From assembly GCA_019694295.1 (NCBI GenBank), contig JAIBCG010000006.1, positions 1-64,000 on the forward strand: 64,000 nucleotides of DNA. The letters run 5' to 3'. The notes beneath the pieces were generated by a model. The model ran no database searches and was not told the DNA's origin. It worked only from the letters and a program-made list of their open reading frames with translations. This stretch comes from Saprospiraceae bacterium (GTDB taxonomy: Bacteria > Bacteroidota > Bacteroidia > Chitinophagales > Saprospiraceae). Every line of letters starts with the position of its first letter. Positions within the stretch are counted from its first letter, which is position 1. Shown one piece after another: positions 53,205-61,526 of the stretch. The translations under genes and the position numbers were made by a program.

Positions 53205-53565
53205 TGTATCGATGCCGAATTAAAGGTTGCCGCCCGTTTTTTGATTACTTCATTATAACAAAGATAATATCATTCATGCTAACAATCAAGAGAAATTTAA
53301 ATAGTGATTAAATTTTAACATTTGTTAATGAAAGATGGCAGGTTTTGGCATGTTTTCCTTGGTATTTTTGACAAATAAGGCAAAATGATGGTGATCAAAT
53401 GCTCAGAAGTATTAATGATACAAAGAATGAAGGAGTTAAACGATGCTCACTTATTGAATATAGTTTATCTGGGTTATTTGATTGATTATTACATTTGGTG
53501 CATATATTTGAGTATAGCAAGGCGTAATTTTTGTTTAATTTTATGTTTCCTTAAGCAAAAATGGA
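53205..53565. other. 361-base divergent gap with possible leader frame
   Basis: A TATTTTTG box (53363-53370) fits TAnnTTTG for plus-strand transcription. A 62-codon frame (53385-53573, MMVIKCSEVLMIQRMKELND...) starts 15 bases later and overlaps the TTG start of the hydrolase by 8 bases. Its product resembles no protein I know, so I do not call it a gene; it could act as a translated leader. The remainder is AT-rich without visible structure. Confidence 0.35.
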
Positions 53566-54342
53566 TTGGATAACCTAACAAGATTCAAACAACAAATTGG
53601 CAAATACCGGCTCGAAGGCTGTAAGCTTGGTGAAGGCAGCGATCTTGCGATATGTCTGCCCGGGTTTTCATTATCGGGTGAGTGGATGGCAAGACATTAT
53701 CCTGCATTGTGGACAGGAAAATGCTGTTATCTTCTTGATTGGCCCGGTCTGGGTGATGAAAGCCTTGACAGTACACCCTTCGATATCAACATCATTTCAG
53801 CATGGGTAAAAATGCTGGTACATGATAAAAAGCCCGACAATATTTGGCTGGTGTGTCACAGTTTTGGTGCCAGGGTTGCATGCCGACTACTGGCAGAAAA
53901 TCCATTCGCCGGTCACCTTATACTGATAGCACCTGTTACAGAAATGAATCTGCGCGAAAGTTTCATTCGGGTTATTCCAAGTAAATTGTACAATGTACTT
54001 GTACGGTATATGCTTAGTAAGAAAAGACTGGGCTACATACTTAACTTGGCAAAAAAAACCGGCATAATCAATGTTCAGGAGTATTCTTTCCTTAGTGAAT
54101 TTTCCAAAAACGACAAGTTGAATGAATATCTGATACATTATGCACTGGTCATACCCAGACTTGAAGTGAGCACCCTTATGATGAATAAATTATTGGGTTT
54201 TTTGTATGAATGCCGTATATTCCTCTTCCAGAACGACAAGCTTTGTAACAATAAATACTGGCAAAACATTGCTAAAGAACATACAAATATTGAGATAAAA
54301 TCATTGAAAGGCAACCATTTTACGAGAATAAGTAAAGTGTAG
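53566..54342 (+). CDS. Alpha/beta-hydrolase fold protein
   Basis: 258 residues from TTG 53566; the in-frame stop at 53536 leaves no other usual start. The fold is clear: DLAICLPGFSLSGEWMARHY (oxyanion loop), YLLDWPGLGDES, the nucleophile elbow VCHSFGARVA (Ser ~96), FLFQNDKLCNN (Asp) and SLKGNHFTRI near the end (His). The triad is complete. Small-ester hydrolase or related; the substrate is unknown. The TTG start and an overlapping upstream frame suggest low or coupled translation. Confidence 0.75.
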   Translation: MDNLTRFKQQIGKYRLEGCKLGEGSDLAICLPGFSLSGEWMARHYPALWTGKCCYLLDWPGLGDESLDSTPFDINIISAWVKMLVHDKKPDNIWLVCHSFGARVACRLLAENPFAGHLILIAPVTEMNLRESFIRVIPSKLYNVLVRYMLSKKRLGYILNLAKKTGIINVQEYSFLSEFSKNDKLNEYLIHYALVIPRLEVSTLMMNKLLGFLYECRIFLFQNDKLCNNKYWQNIAKEHTNIEIKSLKGNHFTRISKV

Positions 54343-54386
54343 GTATGGTGGTCTGAACTATATAAACTAATTAGAATCATTCTATT

Positions 54387-54432
54387 CTATGACTGCTATC
54401 ATAGTAGATTAGTTAGAAACAGGCTCTCTTTG
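54387..54432 (+). promoter_or_regulatory. Crp/Fnr-type operator and promoter of the nitrite-reduction operon
   Basis: CTATGA-N6-TCATAG (54387-54404) is a perfect inverted repeat with the spacing of Crp/Fnr sites (TGTGA-N6-TCACA type). A -7-like box TCTCTTTG (54425-54432; one mismatch from TAnnTTTG) follows. A start near 54437 places the palindrome centre at about -41.5, the classic activator position. The ATG of the porin gene is 31 bases past the box. The regulator gene is not in the window. Confidence 0.55.
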
Positions 54433-54463
54433 TACCATTATTTCAGCTTTAATCAAAAAGCTT

Positions 54464-55831
54464 ATGAAAAGTAATATAAGTACAGTTAGTTTTTACAAGA
54501 GTAGAGTTTGTATTTTATTCTTGTTATTCGGAATTTCTCTTTCCTCATCAGCCCAACATTCTACTGACACTTTACACAACACACTGACAGTCAAAGCGCA
54601 ACTGCGTACAAGAGGAGAGTATCGCCACGGGGCATTCAGGCCATTGAATAAAAATGAAGATCCGGCCGCACTCATCTCGGAGCGTATCCGACTAAGCTTC
54701 GAATATAAGTATAAAGACCAAATGCAGGTGAAGATTGTACCACAGTCTGTTGGCATTTGGGGGCAGGAGGCTATGGTGCAAGGTGCTGAGAGCAGTGGCA
54801 ATAGGCTGGCATTTTTTGAAGCATGGGCAATGCTCAAAATAGCTAAAGGATTTGACCTCAAGGTAGGGCGTCAGGTTATTTCGCTTGATGACGAAAGATT
54901 TTTAGGCGAAGTTGACTGGGCACAGGGAGCAAGAGCGCATGATGCAGTAGCTCTGCTTTACAAGAAAAGCAGATTTGAATTGAATACTTATCTGGCATTT
55001 AACCAGAATTACAGGAATCTGTATAACAACAATCTGAGCAATCCGGCAGGTAATGTGTTTAGTACGGCAGGTGGATTTCCTTACAAACACATGCAGAGTA
55101 TTTGGGCATCCATTCCTGTCAGTGAAAGTGCAAAGGTAACGTTACTGGTGAACAACATCGGTCTACAAGATGCACAATCAGCTACTGACGATTCAGCTAT
55201 AAACAACGTCAGCACAATAGGAGCCAATTATTTTGTCAGTAAGGAAAAGTTTTCAGGAGGAATTTCGGCTTATTATCAGTTTGCGGAGATTAAGAATGCA
55301 CCAAAGATAAGTGCATATCTGATAGCGGCAAATGCTTCATTTAAAGCAGGAAATGGTTGGACACTCGGAGCAGGAAGTGACCTGATTAGCGGTAATGATG
55401 TCGGAGGAAGTATTACTGTCAATCATTCATTTACACCATATTTTGCCACCGGACATAAGTTTTTCGGAAGTATGGATTATTTTTATGCCGGTAATGGACA
55501 TAAAGGAGTGGGAGTATCTGATACATATTTGAATGTAGGTAAAAAATTCGCTAAAGGAACGGATATCAGAGTTGCATTCCATCAGTTTATTACGCCAAAT
55601 GTAGTGTCAGAAGGGTCAGGTAAAGATTATGCCGGTAATCTTGGTCAGGAACTGGACCTAACAGGAAGTATGAAGATCAATACATTTGCAAGTGTTACAG
55701 GTGGATATTCGGTATATTTCAATACAAAAACCATCGATTATCTCAAATCTGTCACCAACACAGGGCAAGTACAACATTGGGTTTGGCTTTCGCTCAATAT
55801 CAATCCGTTATTATTTAACACTAAATTTTAA
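54464..55831 (+). CDS. Alginate-export-type outer membrane porin
   Basis: 455 residues. A signal peptide (to SSSAQ, ~30) is followed by a beta-barrel of about 16-18 strands. The Alginate_exp family pattern is visible: LTVKAQLRTRGEYRHGAFRPLNKNEDP, ISERIRLSFEYKYKDQMQVKIVPQSVGIWG, LKIAKGFDLKVGRQVISLDDERFLG, DWAQGARAHDAVALLYK. It ends in LSLNINPLLFNTKF, with an aromatic last residue for BAM. In this operon it may let nitrite or copper across the outer membrane rather than alginate; that is inference from position, 21 bases before nirK. Confidence 0.85.
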   Translation: MKSNISTVSFYKSRVCILFLLFGISLSSSAQHSTDTLHNTLTVKAQLRTRGEYRHGAFRPLNKNEDPAALISERIRLSFEYKYKDQMQVKIVPQSVGIWGQEAMVQGAESSGNRLAFFEAWAMLKIAKGFDLKVGRQVISLDDERFLGEVDWAQGARAHDAVALLYKKSRFELNTYLAFNQNYRNLYNNNLSNPAGNVFSTAGGFPYKHMQSIWASIPVSESAKVTLLVNNIGLQDAQSATDDSAINNVSTIGANYFVSKEKFSGGISAYYQFAEIKNAPKISAYLIAANASFKAGNGWTLGAGSDLISGNDVGGSITVNHSFTPYFATGHKFFGSMDYFYAGNGHKGVGVSDTYLNVGKKFAKGTDIRVAFHQFITPNVVSEGSGKDYAGNLGQELDLTGSMKINTFASVTGGYSVYFNTKTIDYLKSVTNTGQVQHWVWLSLNINPLLFNTKF

Positions 55832-55852
55832 ATCAATATAAAATCTCACACA

Positions 55853-56914
55853 ATGAAACTACGTTTTTTAACACTAAGCGCAATAGCCATGATGACAGGC
55901 TTATTTGCATGTAAAATGGCTGACAACAAACAGTCGGGCACTTCTTCTGATGCTGTCAATATCGTTGCTGAAGGAACTCCAACTGTTGCAGAACTGACGG
56001 CAGCACCTAAAGTGCCGGCACCGGTAGGTACAAGAGCAGCCAAAAAACTGATTGTCAATCTTGAAACTACCGAAATAGAAGGTGTTATTGACGACACCAT
56101 TCCTTACACATTCTGGACATTTAACGGAACAGTGCCGGGAAGTTTTATCCGGGTAAGAGAAGGCGATGAAGTAACCCTCAACCTGAAGAATGCTGCCAAC
56201 AGTGTATTGCCTCACAACATCGACCTACATGCTGTGACAGGTCCGGGCGGAGGCGCCGAAGCTACAACTGCTGCACCGGGTCAGGAGGCATCTTTCACCT
56301 TTAAGGCCATCAATCCGGGCTTGTTTGTATATCATTGTGCTGCACCACCAGTGCCGATGCATATAGGTAATGGTATGTACGGCCTCATCTTGGTAGAACC
56401 TGCCGGTGGCCTCAAGCCTGTTGATAAGGAATATTACATCATGCAAGGTGATTTTTATACAAAAGCATCAACTGTTAAAAAGGGCTTGCTTGAATTTAAC
56501 AATGATAAGGCTGTTGCCGAAAATCCGGATTATGTTTTGTTTAACGGTAAAAAAGGCTCACTACTTGGTAATAACATGATTGAAGCGAAAGTAGGCGAAA
56601 CTGTTCGTTTGTTTGTAGGTAACGGAGGCCCAAACATGACATCTTCATTCCACGTTATTGGTGAAATATTTGACAATGTTTACATAGAGGGTGGTTCTAC
56701 TGTGTCTCACAACATCCAAACAACGATGATTCCTGCAGGCGGTTCAGCTATTGTTGAATTTAAATGTGATGTACCTGGAGAATACGTATTGGTTGACCAC
56801 TCATTATCAAGAGCATTCAACAAAGGTTGTATCGGGAAGCTAAAAGTAACTGGTGATGCCAACCCAAAAGTATTCAAGAAGGGAGGTGCTGAAAAACAAA
56901 AATCTGCTTATTAA
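55853..56914 (+). CDS. nirK: Copper-containing nitrite reductase (NO-forming), lipoprotein
   Basis: 353 residues with two cupredoxin domains. It reduces nitrite to NO in denitrification. Every copper ligand can be placed: His121, Cys162, His170 and Met175 for the type 1 site ([21 protein letters not shown]), and His126, His161 and His316 for the type 2 site ([16 protein letters not shown]). The active-site Asp124 and His267 (SSFHVIG) are also there. A signal peptide with lipobox LFAC (Cys20) indicates membrane anchoring, unlike the soluble proteobacterial enzymes. Second gene of the operon. Confidence 0.95.
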   Translation: MKLRFLTLSAIAMMTGLFACKMADNKQSGTSSDAVNIVAEGTPTVAELTAAPKVPAPVGTRAAKKLIVNLETTEIEGVIDDTIPYTFWTFNGTVPGSFIRVREGDEVTLNLKNAANSVLPHNIDLHAVTGPGGGAEATTAAPGQEASFTFKAINPGLFVYHCAAPPVPMHIGNGMYGLILVEPAGGLKPVDKEYYIMQGDFYTKASTVKKGLLEFNNDKAVAENPDYVLFNGKKGSLLGNNMIEAKVGETVRLFVGNGGPNMTSSFHVIGEIFDNVYIEGGSTVSHNIQTTMIPAGGSAIVEFKCDVPGEYVLVDHSLSRAFNKGCIGKLKVTGDANPKVFKKGGAEKQKSAY

Positions 56915-56923
56915 TTTTGTATA

Positions 56924-57778
56924 ATGTCAGGAATGAAAAAGTATTTTGGTTTGGTCTTTATTGCATTGTTGATAGCCTGTACTAAAGAACAGGTGACAAA
57001 GCAAGTAATGAATGACAAGATACCTCAGCAATTACCTGACACATTACGAAAGCTCAATGTAAATACAAAGATGGCTTATATTCCCGGTGGGGAGTATAAG
57101 CCATTTTATAGCTCAGATACCGGCCTGGTAACAGTCCATCCTTTTTTAATGGATGAAAGACCTATCACCAACAGTGAGTTCCTTGCATTCGTCAAAGCAA
57201 ACCCACAGTGGCAGAGGTCAAAAATCAAGCAGATATACGCCGATTCGTCTTATCTTAGAACTTGGTTGTCGGATACTACCTTTGCAGCAGATGCACTGCC
57301 CGATGCACCGGTATGCAATGTTTCGTGGTATGCAGCCAATGCTTTTGCACAAAGTGTAAACAAACGCCTGCCTACACTTGATGAGTGGGAGTTTGTAGCT
57401 ATGGCCGACCGTACATCAAAAGATGCACGAAAAAAACCGGAATATTCTGATGCCATTATTGATTTATATCTACAAAAGGACCGCCAGTTTCAACCAGTGG
57501 CGAAAAGTACACCAAACTACTGGGGAGTCTATAACATGTTTGACCTTATATGGGAATGGACAGAAGATTTTAATTCAGTACTGACCACCGGAGAATCGCG
57601 GGGAGGCAAATACGAAGACAAATCGCTTTTCTGTGCAGGTAGTGCAACCACATCTACCGATTTGCTCAACTATGCCGCTTTTATGCGTTTCTCCTTGCGT
57701 TCATCTGTAAAGGCGCATTATACCATTGCCAATTTGGGTTTCAGATGTGCAAGAGATACAATGATTGTTAAAAAATAA
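56924..57778 (+). CDS. NirV-like lipoprotein, formylglycine-generating-enzyme fold
   Basis: 284 residues. The lipobox is LIAC (Cys19). The body is an FGE/SUMF1 (C-type-lectin-like) domain: MAYIPGGEYKPFYSSD, FLMDERPITNSEFLAFVKANPQW, NVSWYAANAFAQSVNKRLPTLDEWEFVA, GVYNMFDLIWEWTEDF, and ANLGFRCARD at the end. The catalytic Cys pair of true formylglycine enzymes is not present in the stretch before LGFRCA (LLNYAAFMRFSLRSSV). The name NirV is used for such FGE-like genes next to nirK in denitrifiers; a maturation role for NirK is only supposed. It starts 9 bases after nirK. Confidence 0.82.
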   Translation: MSGMKKYFGLVFIALLIACTKEQVTKQVMNDKIPQQLPDTLRKLNVNTKMAYIPGGEYKPFYSSDTGLVTVHPFLMDERPITNSEFLAFVKANPQWQRSKIKQIYADSSYLRTWLSDTTFAADALPDAPVCNVSWYAANAFAQSVNKRLPTLDEWEFVAMADRTSKDARKKPEYSDAIIDLYLQKDRQFQPVAKSTPNYWGVYNMFDLIWEWTEDFNSVLTTGESRGGKYEDKSLFCAGSATTSTDLLNYAAFMRFSLRSSVKAHYTIANLGFRCARDTMIVKK

Positions 57779-57792
57779 AAATTTTAATTAAA

Positions 57793-58380
57793 ATGAGAAT
57801 AATTGCATTCTTATTGGTTCTGCTAGGTAGTATTACAGCCTGCAAAGAAAAATCTGCCGAACCCGGCGAAATGCCTACACTACCTTCGAGTTCGATCTTT
57901 AATCTAAGCTCACAATGGGAAAACCAAAATGGTGACACGCTCCACCTTACCGACCTGCAGGGCAAGACCCTTGTCGTGGTTATGATTTATTCAAGTTGCA
58001 AAACTGCATGCCCTATACTGATAGCGAAAATGAAGCAAATCGAGTCAAAATTCGACCGGAAGGATATAGATAAAATATCTATGGTACTCGTATCCATTGA
58101 TCCTGAAACAGATACACCGGAGCACCTCAAAGCATTTGCAGCTAAAAACGGAATGGATGGCAACCAGTGGATTTTCCTTCGTTCGGATGAAAATGCTACA
58201 AGAGAATTTGCCAATGTACTGGCTATGAAATACAAGAAGATTTCACCGATAGACTTCTCACATTCTAACATCATCAGCGTATTTAAGCCCAACGGCCAGC
58301 TGGTGAAACAGGAAGAAGGTGAAATCAACATTGATAATGTAGTAACTACTGTGAATAAGATCGTAAAGGGAAATAGCTGA
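57793..58380 (+). CDS. SCO1/SenC family copper chaperone, lipoprotein
   Basis: 195 residues. Lipobox ITAC (Cys17). A thioredoxin fold carries the SCO copper site: CxxxC in SSCKTACPIL and the distal His in DFSHSNIISVF. SCO proteins deliver copper to CuA of cytochrome oxidase, or to other cuproenzymes. As the last gene of the porin-nirK-nirV operon, 14 bases after nirV, it probably metallates NirK here. Confidence 0.92.
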   Translation: MRIIAFLLVLLGSITACKEKSAEPGEMPTLPSSSIFNLSSQWENQNGDTLHLTDLQGKTLVVVMIYSSCKTACPILIAKMKQIESKFDRKDIDKISMVLVSIDPETDTPEHLKAFAAKNGMDGNQWIFLRSDENATREFANVLAMKYKKISPIDFSHSNIISVFKPNGQLVKQEEGEINIDNVVTTVNKIVKGNS

Positions 58381-58469
58381 TAGCGTTTCTTTGGTTGCAA
58401 CTAAATCAAACAATTCACGATTATAGGTTTGTGATATTCTGTATGGAGGATGCTTGCTGAGGAATACAT

Positions 58470-58632
58470 TTAACCCAGATACCACGCATTAGGTTCTTTA
58501 CTGCAAATAATACTTCGTTCAAATCCATTTCAAATGTTCAAAAGCCATAGTTCAAGTTGCTTTTAATGCTTTTTCATGGATTATTTGTAATAATCATTTT
58601 CATTTATATTTGTAATGCGCTATCTGTGTTTA
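58470..58632 (+). repeat. MITE-like dispersed repeat, copy C
   Basis: It starts TTAACCCAGATACCACGCA and TTAGGTTCTTTACTGCAAAT, includes CAAATCCATTTCAAA and CATAGTTCA, and ends TAATGCGCTATCTGTG-TTTAA, the imperfect inverse of its left end. The central palindrome has lost its right arm (CATAGTTCAAGTTG). Confidence 0.8.
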
Positions 58633-58660
58633 ACTAAGTTCTCACCTAATGCAGAGATAT

Positions 58661-58720
58661 GCGTGAAGGATGGGAGGCGGCACAACGTAAGCCGGACAGC
58701 CTGACCCGACAGGGGCACGC
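58661..58720. repeat. GC-rich REP-like element between copies C and D
   Basis: 60 bases bounded by GCGTG (58661-58665) and its inverse CACGC (58716-58720), with GCCGGACAGCCTGACCCGAC inside. It is far richer in G/C than its surroundings. It resembles a GCGTGAGGGAT...CCCGACC...GGCACGCCC intergenic repeat that I recall from many Bacteroidota genomes; the recall was not checked. Confidence 0.55.
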
Positions 58721-58725
58721 CCTGA

Positions 58726-58889
58726 TTAAACCCTGATAATGCATTATAGGTTATTTACTGCCAATAATGTTTACTTCAAATCTATTTCAAAAACTCAAAA
58801 AAAATAGTTCACTATACTTTTATCGTTTTTTCAGGGATTTATTGTGTTAAACATTTTCGTTTAAATGCCTAATGGGTTATCTGGGTTAA
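58726..58889 (+). repeat. MITE-like dispersed repeat, copy D
   Basis: Left end TTAAACCCTGATAATGCATT; then GGTTATTTACTGCCAATAAT, TACTTCAAATCTATTTCAAA and AATAGTTCACTATACTTTTAT; right end CCTAATGGGTTATCTGGG and TTAA. It is in direct orientation with copy C, 93 bases away, and upstream of the beta-helix gene. Confidence 0.85.
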
Positions 58890-58976
58890 ATCTTGGTATT
58901 AGATGAAAATAATTGGAGAATAATACAAGTAATTCTTCTCGATAAGAGATAAATTTACAGCAAACTTATCTCAAAC

Positions 58977-60617
58977 ATGAAGCTCAGCGTACTGGTTGGC
59001 GTATTCTTACTTTTCGCACTGCAATTAACCGCTACCAATTATTATTCAGACCCGGTGAATGGTAGTATGTCCAATAGCGGAGCAGGTACATCTCCTTGGG
59101 GCGGCCTGAGCGATATTTTTACAGCCAATAAGAAATTTGAAGCAGGAGATACCATTTTTCTCAGAACCGGTAATCATGGTTATGCGGTGATAAAAGGTGT
59201 AAATACCGGCTTTGTCGTCATAATGCCTGAAGCTGGCCATTCACCCATAATCAGTCGGGTACGAATATCAAGTACAGCTAACTCTCCGGCAAAATTCTGG
59301 AAATTAAGTGGACTTACAATACAGTCACAGGCCACCGGCAATAATGCTACGCCGTCGTATTATCTGCTTGAGGTCTATCCTTATGCTACTGATATTACCA
59401 TCAGTGGGTGTACCATCACATCCGACCTGAATACAGCAGGGTGGACCCGAGACGACTGGCGCAACAGATGCAACAGTGGTATCTTTACACGACCAAGACT
59501 CAATGCTAATATATTGATAGAGAATAATTTGATACTCAACACAGCATTTGGTTTGGCGGTAGGTTCGTCACATACCATAGTGAGGAATAATACGGTACAG
59601 TATTTTACGAATGATGGCAGCAGAGTATTGGGCAGTCATATCATATTTGAGCACAACAGGATCATGGACCTGATGAAGGTGATGACCAAAGATGAAAACC
59701 ACGACGACCTGTTCCAGTCGTTTACCAATGCTAATGGTGTAGGGCAAGACACTTTGAGAGACAATATCATCAGGGCCAATTTGTTCTTGTGTGCAAGCGA
59801 TACATCAAGGCCTTTTCGTGGTGCAGTTCAAGGAATTGGTTGTTTTGACGGACCATTTCTGAACTGGACCATAGAGAACAACATTGTCATTTGCGATCAC
59901 TGGCACGGCATATCGATGTACGGCGCTATTGATTGTAAAATAATCAATAATACCGTTATTGATCCATACGTATATACACCGTTTGACCCTTATGATAATA
60001 ATCCTACTTCTGTAGGGCCTGCCTGGATACGCATCGATAAAAAGAATGGAGGGCCAGGTAGCATAAATAATACTGTTAATAATAACCTGGTTGCCGCTTC
60101 AGTCATCATAGTGTCTGCAACAATGGGAGCGGCAAGCAATAACATAGTAATCGGGGCGGTAGGTAATTATTCTTCGTTTTTTGTGAATGCAGACGATGTG
60201 GCAAATCCAAGTAACTTTGACCTGCATCTTAAGGGCAGCGCCTCTGCTGTTGATGCCGGTATATCTGATTTTGCGCCATTGGAGGATTATGACGGTAATA
60301 TAAGACCCAAAGGAGCGAGTTTTGACGTTGGAGCATTTGAATACGACCCGACAACAAGCCTTGTACAGAATCTGAACGATGATTTGGCGTTTGCATGTTT
60401 TCCAAACCCTTCTACTTCACATCTTACCATTGAAAGTAAATGCAATCAGAAAATAGACAGGCTCCAGTTATGTACGCTACAGGGTCGGCTTGTTTTGTCA
60501 AAAAATATCAATGATTTCAACGCAGAGCTTAATTTGTCCGGGCTAAGTGATTCAGTTTATTTTCTAAAAATATATTGTGGGAATGTTAGCAGCAGCAGGC
60601 TAATTATAGTACATTGA
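58977..60617 (+). CDS. Right-handed beta-helix protein with type A T9SS sorting domain
   Basis: 546 residues. A signal peptide (to LQLTAT, ~20) is followed by the NYYSDPVNGSMSNSGAGTSPWGGL start common in secreted parallel beta-helix proteins and PL6-like lyases. Many turns with Asn ladders follow (VRNNTVQYF, FEHNRIMDL, IENNIVICDHWHG, IINNTVIDPY, ASNNIVIG). A fold-end segment is LHLKGSASAVDAGISDFAPLEDYDGNIRPKGASFDVGAFEYDP, then a type A tail (FACFPNPSTSHLTIESK ... SDSVYFLKIYCGNVSSSRLIIVH). A lyase or polysaccharide-binding role is likely; catalytic residues were not identified. Confidence 0.85.
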   Translation: MKLSVLVGVFLLFALQLTATNYYSDPVNGSMSNSGAGTSPWGGLSDIFTANKKFEAGDTIFLRTGNHGYAVIKGVNTGFVVIMPEAGHSPIISRVRISSTANSPAKFWKLSGLTIQSQATGNNATPSYYLLEVYPYATDITISGCTITSDLNTAGWTRDDWRNRCNSGIFTRPRLNANILIENNLILNTAFGLAVGSSHTIVRNNTVQYFTNDGSRVLGSHIIFEHNRIMDLMKVMTKDENHDDLFQSFTNANGVGQDTLRDNIIRANLFLCASDTSRPFRGAVQGIGCFDGPFLNWTIENNIVICDHWHGISMYGAIDCKIINNTVIDPYVYTPFDPYDNNPTSVGPAWIRIDKKNGGPGSINNTVNNNLVAASVIIVSATMGAASNNIVIGAVGNYSSFFVNADDVANPSNFDLHLKGSASAVDAGISDFAPLEDYDGNIRPKGASFDVGAFEYDPTTSLVQNLNDDLAFACFPNPSTSHLTIESKCNQKIDRLQLCTLQGRLVLSKNINDFNAELNLSGLSDSVYFLKIYCGNVSSSRLIIVH

Positions 60618-60674
60618 CCGTGCTTTGAACAAGCGCCTTCATGAGATAACAGCCGATGTATAATCCGAAAAAAT

Positions 60675-60712
60675 AAATAGCTACAGAAATATTCAGGTTC
60701 CTGTAGCTATTT
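60675..60712. terminator. Bidirectional terminator
   Basis: AAATAGCTACAG (60675-60686) pairs perfectly with CTGTAGCTATTT (60701-60712). It lies between the converging beta-helix and sdhB genes. Confidence 0.85.
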
Positions 60713-60733
60713 GGGTTGACTATATAGCTTGGA

Positions 60734-61486
60734 TTATTCTTCGGTGCTAGTAAAGACGGCCTTGAGGTATTCGCGGTTAAGTCTTGCTATATTGGTTATA
60801 GATATCTCCTTCGGGCATTCAGCTTCGCAGGCTCCAACGTTAGAACATCTTCCAAAGCCTTCTGCATCCATTTGTTTGACCATATTGATGGCTCTTCTGC
60901 TTGCTTCGGGTTTGCCTTGTGGCAGTTGATTGAGGTGAGAGACCTTGGCTGACACAAACAACATGGCTGATCCATTGGGGCAGGCGGCTACACAGGCACC
61001 ACAGCCGATACAAGCTGCTACATCCATAGCCCTTTCTGCCACTGCCTTCTCTACAGTAAGGTTGTTGGCGTCCTGCGCCTGACCTGTGCTCACACTTATA
61101 AATCCACCTGCTGCAATGATGCGGTCGAATGCACCACGGTTAACCACCAGGTCTTTAACTACAGGAAAGGCGTGTGCCCTGAATGGTTCCAGATAAATGG
61201 TATCGCCATCTTTATAATTGCGCATATAGAGCTGGCAGGTAGTTGCTCCGTGTTGTGGTCCGTGAGGGCGCCCATCAACTACCATTGAGCACATACCGCA
61301 TATTCCTTCACGACAATCGTGGTCAAATGCTATTGGGTCGTCACCTTTTCTAATCAGATCATCATTGAGTACGTCCACCATTTCGAGAATGGACATATCC
61401 GGTGAGACTTCGTTGACAGAGTAGTCAACCATTTTACCGGCTGTATTCTCGTTTTTTTGTCTCCAGACTTTCAGATTTATTTTCAT
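60734..61486 (-). CDS. sdhB: Succinate dehydrogenase/fumarate reductase iron-sulfur subunit
   Basis: 250 residues. It carries the 2Fe-2S site [12 protein letters not shown], the 4Fe-4S site [17 protein letters not shown], and the 3Fe-4S region [15 protein letters not shown]. It passes electrons between the flavin subunit and the membrane subunit. It is last in the sdhCAB order on the minus strand, 40 bases after sdhA. The long form with the VAACPNG motif is the epsilon/Bacteroidota (B-type) complex. Confidence 0.96.
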   Translation of the reverse strand: MKINLKVWRQKNENTAGKMVDYSVNEVSPDMSILEMVDVLNDDLIRKGDDPIAFDHDCREGICGMCSMVVDGRPHGPQHGATTCQLYMRNYKDGDTIYLEPFRAHAFPVVKDLVVNRGAFDRIIAAGGFISVSTGQAQDANNLTVEKAVAERAMDVAACIGCGACVAACPNGSAMLFVSAKVSHLNQLPQGKPEASRRAINMVKQMDAEGFGRCSNVGACEAECPKEISITNIARLNREYLKAVFTSTEE

Positions 61487-61526
61487 CTTATTGAGTCTTT
61501 ATGTTTTCTAAAGAAATTTTTACAAT

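Noticed and set aside
58470..58889. CRISPR array in the region with repeated units
   Set aside because: There are only two long units of different length with inverted ends, no 28-37 bp direct repeats with spacers, and no cas genes in the window.
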